Part shown: piece after piece, positions 17,542 through 24,700 of the stretch
Layout of the letters: the number at the start of each line of letters is the position of its first letter
Position numbering within the stretch: the stretch's first letter is position 1
Assembly: GCA_002307235.1 (NCBI GenBank)
Contig: DBTV01000048.1
Coordinates: 96,979 to 160,978 of the forward strand
Source of the DNA: Acidobacteriaceae bacterium UBA1307
GTDB taxonomy: Bacteria > Acidobacteriota > Terriglobia > Terriglobales > Acidobacteriaceae
Direction of reading: 5' to 3'
Length of the DNA stretch: 64,000 nucleotides
Made by a program: the position numbers and the translations under genes
Notes under the pieces: model-generated
Told to the model about the DNA's origin: nothing
The model's database searches: none
What the model saw: the letters and a program-made list of their open reading frames with translations, nothing else

Positions 17542-18386
17542 TGCAGATCTTTCGTACCGTTGAAGAACTTCGCCGCTGGTCGCGCGCACAGCACGCCCTC
17601 GACCTTACCGTCGGCCTGGTGCCCACCATGGGCGCATTGCACGCCGGCCACGCCTCGCTGATCCGCGCCGCCGCCGAGCGCTGCCACCGGGTCGCCGTCA
17701 GCATCTTCGTTAACCCCACGCAGTTCGGCCCCAACGAGGATTACGACAAGTATCCGCGCAGCTTCGAGGCCGACTGCGCCCTGGCCGAGCAGGCCGGTGC
17801 CAGCGCCGTCTTCGCGCCCGCGGTCGAGGAGCTTTACCCCTCCGGCGCGGCCACCTTTGTCGAAGTGGAGGGCCTTTCCAGCCGCCTCGACGGCAGCTCA
17901 CGGCCCGGCCACTTCCGCGGCGTCACCACCGTCGTCACCAAGCTGCTGCTGGCCGCCGAGCCCGACCGCGCCTTCTTCGGCCAAAAGGACGCCGCGCAGG
18001 TTGCCGTGCTGCGCCGCATGGTCGAGGATCTGCGCCTCGCTATCGAGCTCGTCGTCTGCCCCATCGTTCGCGAAAAGGACGGCCTCGCCCTCAGCTCGCG
18101 CAACAGCTACCTGAACGAGTCCCAGCGCAAGCAGGCTCTCGTGCTCAGCCGCGCCGTCCGCGCCGTCGAGCAGAGTTTTGCCGCGGGCGAACGCAGCCGT
18201 GGCGCACTGCTCAACAAGGCGCAAAAGGCCATCGCCGCCGAGCCCGAGGTCAAGCTCGACTACCTCGAACTGGTCGACTGGGCCACACTGCTGCCAGCGG
18301 AAACCGCCGCAGCCGGCACCCTCTTCGCCCTCGCCGCCTACGTCGGCCCCACCCGGCTGATCGATAACACCGTGCTCGGAGAGTAA
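17541..18386 (+). CDS. panC: Pantothenate synthetase (pantoate-beta-alanine ligase)
   Basis: A 281-residue enzyme catalysing ATP-dependent condensation of pantoate with beta-alanine. Signature motifs: VPTMGALHAGHASLI (the HxGH nucleotide site, here H-A-G-H), SIFVNPTQFGPNEDY, the VVTKLL pantoate-binding region, FGQKDAAQVAVLRRMVEDL, and LALSSRNSYL (KMSKS-like loop). Full length. It starts within the panB stop codon, the common panBC arrangement. A hairpin about 28 bp after the stop probably ends the operon. Confidence 0.97.
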   Translation: MQIFRTVEELRRWSRAQHALDLTVGLVPTMGALHAGHASLIRAAAERCHRVAVSIFVNPTQFGPNEDYDKYPRSFEADCALAEQAGASAVFAPAVEELYPSGAATFVEVEGLSSRLDGSSRPGHFRGVTTVVTKLLLAAEPDRAFFGQKDAAQVAVLRRMVEDLRLAIELVVCPIVREKDGLALSSRNSYLNESQRKQALVLSRAVRAVEQSFAAGERSRGALLNKAQKAIAAEPEVKLDYLELVDWATLLPAETAAAGTLFALAAYVGPTRLIDNTVLGE

Positions 18387-18413
18387 AAAGCAGGGAGATA
18401 GGGACCAAAAAAT

Positions 18414-18455
18414 AGTGGGCAGTGGATAGACAAAAGAGTCTGTTCACTGCCCACT
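18414..18455. terminator. Stem-loop between convergent panC and qorB
   Basis: Arms AGTGGGCAGTG (18414-18424) and its reverse complement (18445-18455) pair over 11 bp, with inner AGAC/GTCT pairing. A T-run follows on the plus strand after a short gap. It is likely a bidirectional terminator for the two convergent transcription units. Confidence 0.6.
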
Positions 18456-18473
18456 GTCTTCTGTGCCCTGTTT

Positions 18474-19325
18474 TTATGCCTTCAGCGCGGCAGCGACCGA
18501 GGCAGCCAGCGTCGTTGTCGGGTGGCCGATCAGCTTTGCGAGCTGTCCATTGTTCTCGTAGAGCGCGTTCTGGGCCGCACCGGTGTCAAAGCTGGCGTAG
18601 GCGGCGGCAACCGGGGCCGGAAGGCCAAAGCCGGTCAGGATCTTCGCATACTCTTCTTCCGCCAAATTTTTGTAGGGAATCGACTTGCCGGTCTGCTTCG
18701 AGATCTCGGCGGCCAGATCGGTGAGGGTATAGGCCTGATCACCGGCCAGCTCGTAGACCTTTCCTTCGTGACCCGAAGTGGTCAGAACGACGGCGGCGGC
18801 TTCGGCGTAGTCGGCCCGTGCAGCGGAGCTGATCTTGCCTTCGCCCGCGGCTCCCAGAAAGGCTCCGCCCTGCACCGCGCCCGGAATCGAGGCGGCGTAG
18901 TTTTCCGTGTACCAGCCGTTGCGCAGAATCGTGTAGGCGAGGCCGGATTCCTTGAGCGCCAGCTCGGTGTCGATGTGCTCGCTCGCGAGGCTGGTGATGG
19001 CCGAGGTGGGCGCGTGCAGCAGGCTGGTGTAGACGATGTGCTTGACGCCGGCCTTTTTGGCTGCGGAGATCACATTGCGGTGCTGCACGCTGCGCTGGCC
19101 AAGCTCGTTGGACGAGACCAATAGCAGGGTGTCGATGCCGGCAAGAGCCGCTTCGAGCGTGGCGGGCTTGGTGTAGTCGGCCTCGCGGGCCTCAATGCCC
19201 AAGGCCGCGGCTTTGGCAGGGGTGCGTACCAGCGCCACCAGATTTTTGGCGTCGGTTTTGGTCTTGAGGACTTGCACGGTTAGGGTGCCGAGCTGTCCGG
19301 TGGCTCCGGTAATGGCGATCGTCAT
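18474..19325 (-). CDS. NAD(P)H:quinone oxidoreductase-like atypical SDR (QorB/YtfG type)
   Basis: A 283-residue NmrA-like atypical short-chain dehydrogenase. It opens with the Rossmann motif TGATGQLG and carries VSSNELGQRSVQHRNVISAAKKAGVKHIVYTSLL with its landmarks at about 70-104, typical of the QorB subgroup. ILRNGWYTENY is the usual substrate-pocket segment. QorB reduces quinones with NADPH and protects against redox cycling. It lies directly downstream of an Rrf2-family regulator on the same strand, a pairing seen for quinone- or electrophile-sensing YwnA/YodB-like systems. I infer redox-responsive control. Confidence 0.88.
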   Translation of the reverse strand: MTIAITGATGQLGTLTVQVLKTKTDAKNLVALVRTPAKAAALGIEAREADYTKPATLEAALAGIDTLLLVSSNELGQRSVQHRNVISAAKKAGVKHIVYTSLLHAPTSAITSLASEHIDTELALKESGLAYTILRNGWYTENYAASIPGAVQGGAFLGAAGEGKISSAARADYAEAAAVVLTTSGHEGKVYELAGDQAYTLTDLAAEISKQTGKSIPYKNLAEEEYAKILTGFGLPAPVAAAYASFDTGAAQNALYENNGQLAKLIGHPTTTLAASVAAALKA

Positions 19326-19397
19326 GGTGATTCTCCTTCGGGGAACACAAAATTCGTTTCGTTTCGCTTCGTTGGATGAATCGTATCTGTAAAAGTT

Positions 19398-19421
19398 ACA
19401 AATAAATCATTTTTTATTTGT
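19398..19421. promoter_or_regulatory. AT-rich 9-bp palindrome at the Rrf2/qorB junction
   Basis: ACAAATAAA and TTTATTTGT pair perfectly around the 6-nt loop TCATTT, overlapping the Rrf2 stop codon and lying upstream of qorB. It is markedly AT-rich against its surroundings. It could be an operator for the Rrf2 protein or a weak terminator. Confidence 0.4.
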
Positions 19422-19836
19422 GCGCCGACACGGTAGCGAGCAGTGAGCCTACCGTGGTCTGGTCGAGATCGGCTTCCATGGCGCGTTCGGCGTGGGCGTA
19501 GATCGGCAGCAAAGCCGCCTGAATGCCACGACCTACGGTACAAGCCGGGTTGGGGCGTTGCGGATGCATGGAAAAGGGCGAGCCCTCGTGGAGGGCTCGG
19601 CGGACCTCCGCCAGGGTCAGCGTGGCGGGGTCAGCCATAAGCCGCCAGCCGCCTCCGGTGCCCGGTTGCGAGGCGACGAGGCCTGCTTTGCGCAGCGCGG
19701 CCATCTGGCGGCGGATGAAGGCGGGGTTGGTGTTGACGCTGCCGGCGATGAACTCCGAGGTCAGCGCTTCCTCCGGCTGCGAGGCGAGCAGCGTGAGAAT
19801 GTGGAGGGAAACCGTGAATCGGGCGCTGACATTCAT
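19414..19836 (-). CDS. Rrf2-family transcriptional regulator (YwnA-like, no Fe-S cysteines)
   Basis: A 140-residue winged-helix regulator: RFTVSLHILTLLA, then the helix-turn-helix region TSEFIAGSVNTNPAFIRRQMAALRKAGLVAS and the wing GTGGGWRLM, ending at about residue 68. Iron-sulphur Rrf2 proteins (IscR, NsrR, RsrR) have three clustered cysteines; only one Cys is seen here (NPACTVG), so it is likely a redox- or electrophile-type member without a cluster. It is followed after 88 bp by qorB on the same strand, which it probably controls. Confidence 0.87.
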   Translation of the reverse strand: MNVSARFTVSLHILTLLASQPEEALTSEFIAGSVNTNPAFIRRQMAALRKAGLVASQPGTGGGWRLMADPATLTLAEVRRALHEGSPFSMHPQRPNPACTVGRGIQAALLPIYAHAERAMEADLDQTTVGSLLATVSAHK

Positions 19837-19907
19837 ACGTATCCAGTCTTGTTACGGATGCGGCGAAAGTCAAGCAGGGTGCATTTTCTGCCTTGCAGCG
19901 GAAAAAA

Positions 19908-19944
19908 CCACGAAGATCCGGGTTGTGCGGCCGGATCTTCGTGG
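19908..19944 (-). terminator. Rho-independent terminator of the S53 protease gene
   Basis: A perfect 14-bp stem (CCACGAAGATCCGG and its complement) with a 9-nt loop, followed on the minus strand by TTTTTTCC. It lies 46 bp after the S53 stop codon, so this is a strong intrinsic terminator for that gene. Confidence 0.85.
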
Positions 19945-19990
19945 CAAAAGCGCATGCCTCGAGCAGAGGTATGGGGCGTGCGCTGGAAAA

Positions 19991-22900
19991 TTATTGCAAG
20001 GTCAGGGCAATCGGGGTGGTTTTGGTCATGCCACCGCCGGTGCCAGAGAGGTTGAGGGTAAAAGTGCCAAGGGGAGAGATCTTCGAAGTGGAGATCTTGA
20101 CCGTGGTGGAACCGCTGCCGGGCGCGGCAAAGGCCGCGGCGCCGAAGGTTGCCGTGACGCCGGAGATGTAGTTGGCCGTTGCCAGCGTGACCCGCGCACT
20201 GAAGCTGCCGGTCAGCGTGGAGGAGAGGGTGATGGTGGCGGCGTTGCCACGGGTGATCGTCAGCGCCGTCTGCGAGGGGGTGAGCGTGAAGCCGGTTCCC
20301 GCCGTCACCGTGAGCGTCATCGGAATCGACCGCGTGACACCGCCGCCCGCGCCGGTGACGGTGAAGGCATAGGTTCCGATAGCGAGGTTGTTTGACACCG
20401 CCAGCGTCATCTGCGCGGTGCCCGCACCGGGCGAGGCAATGATTGCCGGACCAAACAGAGAGGTGACGCCCGTGGGCAGTCCGGTGGCCGATAGAGCCAC
20501 CGAGGCGCTGAAGCCGGAAACACACGCCGTGGTGAAGGTGAGGCTTGCCTTGCTGCCCTGCGCAATCGACAGGGTGTTGGCCGAGGCGGTCAGCGTAAAG
20601 CTCGGCGCGGGCACGACGATCAGCGCCAGTTGCGCGGTCTGCGTGATGCCTCCCCCCACGGCCGTAAAGGTGATGGGATAGCTTCCGGCGGCGACGGTGG
20701 CAGCGACCAGAAAGTTGACGGTGGTGCTGCCGGTGCCGGGGGCGGCGATGGTGCTGGTGCCGAAGGTCGCGGTAATTCCGGTGGGCAAGGTGCTGCTGAT
20801 GGAGAGCGCCACCGCTGAGTTGAAGCCATTGATGGCGGCGGTGGCCAGCGTGACCGGCGTCTTGACTCCCTGAATCGCCGAGATGGCGGTGGTGGAGACG
20901 CCGAAGGCGAAGGTGGGCGTGGCGGTAACAGCCAGCGCCACCGCGGCGGTCTTGGTGGTGCCGCCGCCGGTGGCGGTCAGGGTGAGCGGGTAGGTGCCAA
21001 CGGCGACCGCGTTGGTGGAACTGAAGGTCAGCGCAGCGGAGCCCGAGCCGGGCGCGGCAACCGAGGCCGCAGCGACGGAGACGCCCGCAGGCAGCCCTGA
21101 GGCCGTCAGCGTGACGGCGGAACTGAATCCGTTGAGCGCCGTGGTGGCCACCGCCAGCGCGCTCTTGGTGCCACGGTTGAGCGGCAGCGAGTTGGTGGCG
21201 GGCGTCAGCGTGAAGGTGGGGCTGACCACCGTCGCCGCCAGCGCACTCAGCAGATTGGTGCCATTCGGACTGCCCCAGCCGGTGACCAGATCGTAGCCGG
21301 TGGCGGCCGAGCCGCTGCCCGCCGTGCCGCTCGTGATGTCGTGATAGACGGTCTTGGACGTCGCGCCGACGCCGAGGTTGTAGAGTGCCGGGTTGAGAAA
21401 GCCGATGGGGGAGTTGCCCGCCGCGGCCAGTTGCTGGTTAAGCAGCGCAACGTAGCCGGCCCACATGGGCGCGGCAAAACTGGTGCCGCCGTACTGGTTC
21501 GCCGTGCAGCCGCTCTGGTCGGCGCAGACGTAAAAGGTGTAGTTGGCGTTGGCGGCCACGTCAGGGCCATTGCGATAGACCTTCGAGCCCTTGTTGGCGG
21601 TGGTGATGACACCCGAAAGCTGCTGCCAGGCGGGGATGGCGATCTTCGCCGGCGCGATGCCGCCGCCACTGTTGGCCCAGGCCGTTTCAGACTGCCATGC
21701 GCCGGCGGCCGAGGCCGTTACCAGATCGGTGCCGCCGACCGAGGTCACATAGGCGTCATCGGCCGGCCAGGCGGCATTCGAGGCCGACCAGGTAGCGCTG
21801 TTGCCCGAGGCGGCGAAGAAGCTCTGGCCCTGCGCGGCCATCTTTTTGAAATAGGGGTCGAGCACGGTCGGGTTGGCCGGCGTCCAGCCCCAGGAGCAGC
21901 CAATGGTCGTCGGCAGCGGCGTGTGCGAGGTCATCGCCGCCAGAATCGCCGTGTCGGAGCTGCCGGTGTAGACGATCAGGCTGGCCAGCTTCGGCGCCAT
22001 GCCGAGGATCTGCGTGATGTCGAGAATCTGCTCGGTATCGTCGCAACCCGAGGCGTAGTTGCAACTGGTGCTGGTGCCGTCGACCGAAAGCAGGGTGATG
22101 GGCACGGTGTTGCTCTGGCCGGTGTTCTTGAGGTAGGTGGCGAGGTCGGCGAGGTTGGTGCCGCCAAACTCAAGCAGGCCGGCATTCTGGCCGGAGCCGG
22201 TCAGCGCGGAGCCGCCGTAGTAGGCCGCGCGCATGTCGCTGCCCAGATAGGAGGCCGAGGGGCCGGAGCCGGTCGTGGCCAGCGTCGTGGCCTGCGTCGC
22301 CATGGCAGTGAGGCCGGTGCTAGCCTCGCTGCGCTTCACATAACGGGGCTTGGGAGTGGCGTAGTTGTCGAGACCCGAAATATGCCACAGCGCAACGCCC
22401 ATGTTGGCCACCGGCTCGCTGTCAGGCGCATAGAAGCTGCGGCTCTCGGTGGGGTGCTGGTAGGTGCGCATGTTGACGTGGAAGGCCGACTCGATGGCCG
22501 CCACCGAGCCCTGGAGCTGCACATTCAGCCCATCGCGCGAGCCGCCGGTGACGGTGAGGCCGTTTTTCTGCGCGAACTGGAGAACGGCGTTGTAGTCGGC
22601 CTGCGTGGGGCCAAACTGCGCGGTAAACTCCGCGACGGAAAGAAAATGGCGGTAGGAGGGACTGGAGGGATCGTAGAGATCGGCCAGATAGGCGTCGAGG
22701 GCAGCCTCATCGCGCAGCGGAAGAACCAGATTCAGGCTCAGGGTCTTGGTGGAGGCGAGCTGGCCGAGGGGCTTGGCCGCGCCACTGGCTACCGCCTCGC
22801 GCACATGCGCGGTGAGCGCTGTCTGGGCAAAGAGACTCGTGGTCGATAGAAGAAAAACAAGGAACAAAACGGTCTGGATGCGGCCGGGGGTGAGCTTCAC
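19991..22900 (-). CDS. Exported S53 (sedolisin/kumamolisin-like) serine peptidase with four Ig-like repeats; atypical oxyanion Asn
   Basis: A 969-residue protein with a signal peptide (about 1-26, ending SLFAQ), a pro-domain (about 30-190) and an S53 catalytic domain (about 215-560). Glu290 and Asp294 in DDTEQILD and Ser474 in GGTSFAAP supply the catalytic triad. The position normally occupied by the oxyanion Asp (SGDSG in the family) reads SGNSATW, giving Asn367. Four tandem ~90-residue beta-sandwich repeats follow (starting FTLTPATNS, FAFGVSTTA, FTLTASANT, FTLTPSQTA). S53 enzymes work at acid pH, fitting an acidophilic soil bacterium. Start GTG with a GAGGAGG RBS. Activity with Asn is uncertain. 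Confidence 0.88.
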   Translation of the reverse strand: MKLTPGRIQTVLFLVFLLSTTSLFAQTALTAHVREAVASGAAKPLGQLASTKTLSLNLVLPLRDEAALDAYLADLYDPSSPSYRHFLSVAEFTAQFGPTQADYNAVLQFAQKNGLTVTGGSRDGLNVQLQGSVAAIESAFHVNMRTYQHPTESRSFYAPDSEPVANMGVALWHISGLDNYATPKPRYVKRSEASTGLTAMATQATTLATTGSGPSASYLGSDMRAAYYGGSALTGSGQNAGLLEFGGTNLADLATYLKNTGQSNTVPITLLSVDGTSTSCNYASGCDDTEQILDITQILGMAPKLASLIVYTGSSDTAILAAMTSHTPLPTTIGCSWGWTPANPTVLDPYFKKMAAQGQSFFAASGNSATWSASNAAWPADDAYVTSVGGTDLVTASAAGAWQSETAWANSGGGIAPAKIAIPAWQQLSGVITTANKGSKVYRNGPDVAANANYTFYVCADQSGCTANQYGGTSFAAPMWAGYVALLNQQLAAAGNSPIGFLNPALYNLGVGATSKTVYHDITSGTAGSGSAATGYDLVTGWGSPNGTNLLSALAATVVSPTFTLTPATNSLPLNRGTKSALAVATTALNGFSSAVTLTASGLPAGVSVAAASVAAPGSGSAALTFSSTNAVAVGTYPLTLTATGGGTTKTAAVALAVTATPTFAFGVSTTAISAIQGVKTPVTLATAAINGFNSAVALSISSTLPTGITATFGTSTIAAPGTGSTTVNFLVAATVAAGSYPITFTAVGGGITQTAQLALIVVPAPSFTLTASANTLSIAQGSKASLTFTTACVSGFSASVALSATGLPTGVTSLFGPAIIASPGAGTAQMTLAVSNNLAIGTYAFTVTGAGGGVTRSIPMTLTVTAGTGFTLTPSQTALTITRGNAATITLSSTLTGSFSARVTLATANYISGVTATFGAAAFAAPGSGSTTVKISTSKISPLGTFTLNLSGTGGGMTKTTPIALTLQ

Positions 22901-23194
22901 TGCGCGTCCTCCTCAGGATTGGAAGCGGAAAGGCCGGAAAAATGCCGGAACTGTCGTGTTCCGTGTATCGACACCGCAGGTGTGCGGAATGAGGTCACGG
23001 CAGTACCGGAGAAGGCACGGAGTGAGGAGATGATTCCAAAATGGTTATGGGTGTCCCGATTTTTTCTCATGAAGATTGTCCTGAAGCAGGACAGCCCGCC
23101 CTGAATCGCGACTGTTTTTAAGAAAATGCACAGAAAATGGTGCATGCCAGGGGACGGAAAACGCCGTGCCGGATGGGCCGTGCTGGGGGCCCTC
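22901..23194. other. Noncoding stretch between the S53 gene and the rpmB promoter
   Basis: Beyond the leader and RBS of the minus-strand protease I see no credible gene here. The short open frames on both strands have no family resemblance or RBS. Confidence 0.5.
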
Positions 23195-23223
23195 TTGGCG
23201 AGCGGGCCTGTTCGCGGTATACT
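23195..23223 (+). promoter_or_regulatory. Sigma-70-like promoter of rpmB
   Basis: TTGGCG (23195-23200) and TATACT (23218-23223) are separated by 17 bp, close to the consensus, and lie about 100 bp before the rpmB ATG. Confidence 0.65.
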
Positions 23224-23322
23224 TGTAATTCGGTACGTGCGCGAGGATGTGCGTCATTCGTGCTCCATGCGCTCCGGGCGGATTTGGAATCCGTAAAGCA
23301 GTCAAGAATTTGGAGTTAAACG

Positions 23323-23511
23323 ATGGCACAGGTATGCGATCTCTGCGGCAAGGGCCCGCAGTACGGTAACAACGTTTCTCACGCGCACAACATCACCCGG
23401 CGGCGCTGGAACGTCAATCTGCAGTCGGTGAAAGCCCTGATCAACGGCGCGACCAAGCGCGTCCGTGTTTGCACTGGTTGCATCAAGACCGGCAAGGTCA
23501 CCAAGGGGTAG
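23323..23511 (+). CDS. rpmB: 50S ribosomal protein L28
   Basis: A 62-residue basic ribosomal protein of the large subunit. The start MAQVCDLCGKGPQYGNNVSH and the centre ITRRRWNVNLQ are classic L28. It keeps both cysteine pairs (CDLC near residue 5 and CTGC near 51), making it the zinc-binding form. Monocistronic, with its own promoter about 100 bp upstream and a strong terminator downstream. Confidence 0.97.
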   Translation: MAQVCDLCGKGPQYGNNVSHAHNITRRRWNVNLQSVKALINGATKRVRVCTGCIKTGKVTKG

Positions 23512-23556
23512 TTTTCCCGCCGTCCCCTGCGGACGGTGGCACAGCTCAGGCTCAAC

Positions 23557-23586
23557 ACAAAACCCCGTCCACGGACGGGGTTTTGT
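23557..23586. terminator. Bidirectional intrinsic terminator between rpmB and msrB
   Basis: The 12-bp perfect stem ACAAAACCCCGT with its complement and a 6-nt loop has A-runs on one side and T-runs on the other, so it can terminate rpmB (plus) and msrB (minus), which converge here. Confidence 0.85.
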
Positions 23587-23609
23587 TGTGCCTTTTTCTC
23601 TTCACGGGA

Positions 23610-24023
23610 TTATTTTCCCTGGACTTCCGCGTGCTCAAAGGTGAGCGCGGCGGAGTTGATGCAGTAGCGCAGGCCGGTCGGAGCCGGTCCATCGGGGAAG
23701 AGGTGGCCGAGGTGGCCGCCGCAGTGGGCGCAGGTGACCTCGATGCGGCGCATGCCGTGGCTGAGGTCCTCGTGCTGGGCGATGGATTCGAGATTGGCGG
23801 GCAGAAAGAAGCTGGGCCAGCCACAGCCGGAGTCGAATTTCGCCTGGCTGGTGAACAGAGCCGAGCCGCAGCCAGCGCAATGATAGATGCCGGTTTCATG
23901 ATGAAGCGTGAGAGGGCCGGTGAAGGGCAGCTCGGTGCCTTTTTCGCGCAGCACGCGATACTGCTCAGGGGTGAGCCGCGCGCGCCACTCCTCTTCACTC
24001 AGGCGGATGACGGAATTGCCCAA
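23610..24023 (-). CDS. msrB: Peptide-methionine (R)-S-oxide reductase
   Basis: A 137-residue enzyme that reduces methionine-R-sulfoxide in oxidised proteins. It contains two CxxC zinc motifs (CAGC and CAHC), GCGWPSFF, and the catalytic-region RYCINSAALTF with the resolving/active Cys. I place the start at a TTG (24021-24023) because a perfect AGGAGG lies 9 nt upstream, conserved MsrB sequence begins immediately after (SVIRLSEEEWRARLTPEQYRVLR), and the longer frame upstream runs through noncoding sequence. No signal peptide. The RBS is buried in a hairpin, described separately. ridA lies upstream on the same strand. Confidence 0.93.
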   Translation of the reverse strand: MGNSVIRLSEEEWRARLTPEQYRVLREKGTELPFTGPLTLHHETGIYHCAGCGSALFTSQAKFDSGCGWPSFFLPANLESIAQHEDLSHGMRRIEVTCAHCGGHLGHLFPDGPAPTGLRYCINSAALTFEHAEVQGK

Positions 24024-24032
24024 AAGAATGAA

Positions 24033-24071
24033 CCTCCTGCGGATTGGATGAATCCGGAATCCGGCAGGAGG
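24033..24071 (-). promoter_or_regulatory. Hairpin that sequesters the msrB Shine-Dalgarno
   Basis: On the minus strand CCTCCTGC pairs with GCAGGAGG (8 bp), then after a single bulged C GGATT pairs with AATCC (5 bp), closing a 12-nt loop. The AGGAGG of the 3' arm is the msrB RBS. The plus strand reads the same hairpin followed by TTTTTTC, and the minus strand continues TTCATTCTTTT, so it may double as a terminator for ridA. Confidence 0.7.
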
Positions 24072-24093
24072 TTTTTTCTTTCGTCCCTGCTTC

Positions 24094-24477
24094 TTACACT
24101 TCCGCGACAAGTTCGATTTCGACCAGGGCCTGCTTGGGCAGGGCGGCAACCTGGACGGTGGTGCGGCCGGGGGCCGGGCCGTTGACGCCGAGATAGGTCG
24201 CGTAGACCTCGTTCATCGCGGCGAAGTCGTCGAGGCTCTGCAGGAAGACGGTGCTCTTGACGACGCGGTCCAGGCTGGAGCCCGCGGCCTCGAGGATGGC
24301 CTTGAGGTTTTCCAGAGCCTGTTTGGTCTGCGCCTGAATGCCGCCGGAGACGATCTGCATGGTGGCCGGGTCCAGAGGAATCTGGCCGGCGGTGAAGACG
24401 AGATTGCCCACGCGCACGCCCTGCGAGTACGGGCCGATGGCGGCGGGTGCCTTTTCGGTTGCGATGACTGTGCTCAT
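24094..24477 (-). CDS. ridA: RidA family enamine/imine deaminase
   Basis: A 127-residue protein of the YjgF/YER057c/UK114 family that hydrolyses reactive 2-aminoacrylate-type enamines to ketoacids. Hallmarks: AIGPYSQGVRVGNLVFTAGQ, GGIQAQTKQALENLKAILEA, and the C-terminal ALPKQALVEIELVAEV with the conserved Pro and Glu. The Arg of the substrate site is expected at GRTTVQV, which is present. I start at MSTVIATEKAP, the canonical N-terminus. A hairpin after the stop overlaps the msrB RBS. Confidence 0.95.
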   Translation of the reverse strand: MSTVIATEKAPAAIGPYSQGVRVGNLVFTAGQIPLDPATMQIVSGGIQAQTKQALENLKAILEAAGSSLDRVVKSTVFLQSLDDFAAMNEVYATYLGVNGPAPGRTTVQVAALPKQALVEIELVAEV

Positions 24478-24555
24478 GGCTCGATTGTAAGGCAGGGGCG
24501 ACGAGGGCAGGGACCAGGGACGTAGGGACTGAGGGACTATTGCGGATTTGCTTTG

Positions 24556-24638
24556 GAAAGGCGCAACCACAGATTCTTCGACTCACCGCCCCCAGGCTGA
24601 AGGAAACGCCTGTGGCCCCGTTCGCTCGGGATGACAGG
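24556..24638 (-). repeat. Dispersed intergenic repeat, copy B
   Basis: About 83 bp that reads on the minus strand CCTGTCATCCCGAGCG..., closely matching copy A at 56807-56887 on the plus strand with scattered differences. Flanking sequence on both sides carries short GGGAC-rich units (GACGTAGGGACTGAGGGACT at 24518-24537 recurs exactly near 56733). No coding capacity. Confidence 0.75.
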
Positions 24639-24700
24639 GGCCCGTAGACAGTGAACAGACTGACCGTTCCCTGCCTACGGATCACTGTCCCTGGCCCCTG

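Noticed and set aside
21341..22849. 502-codon open frame on the plus strand over the S53 gene
   Set aside because: Glycine/arginine-rich antisense shadow; the minus strand carries the full S53 motif set and an RBS.
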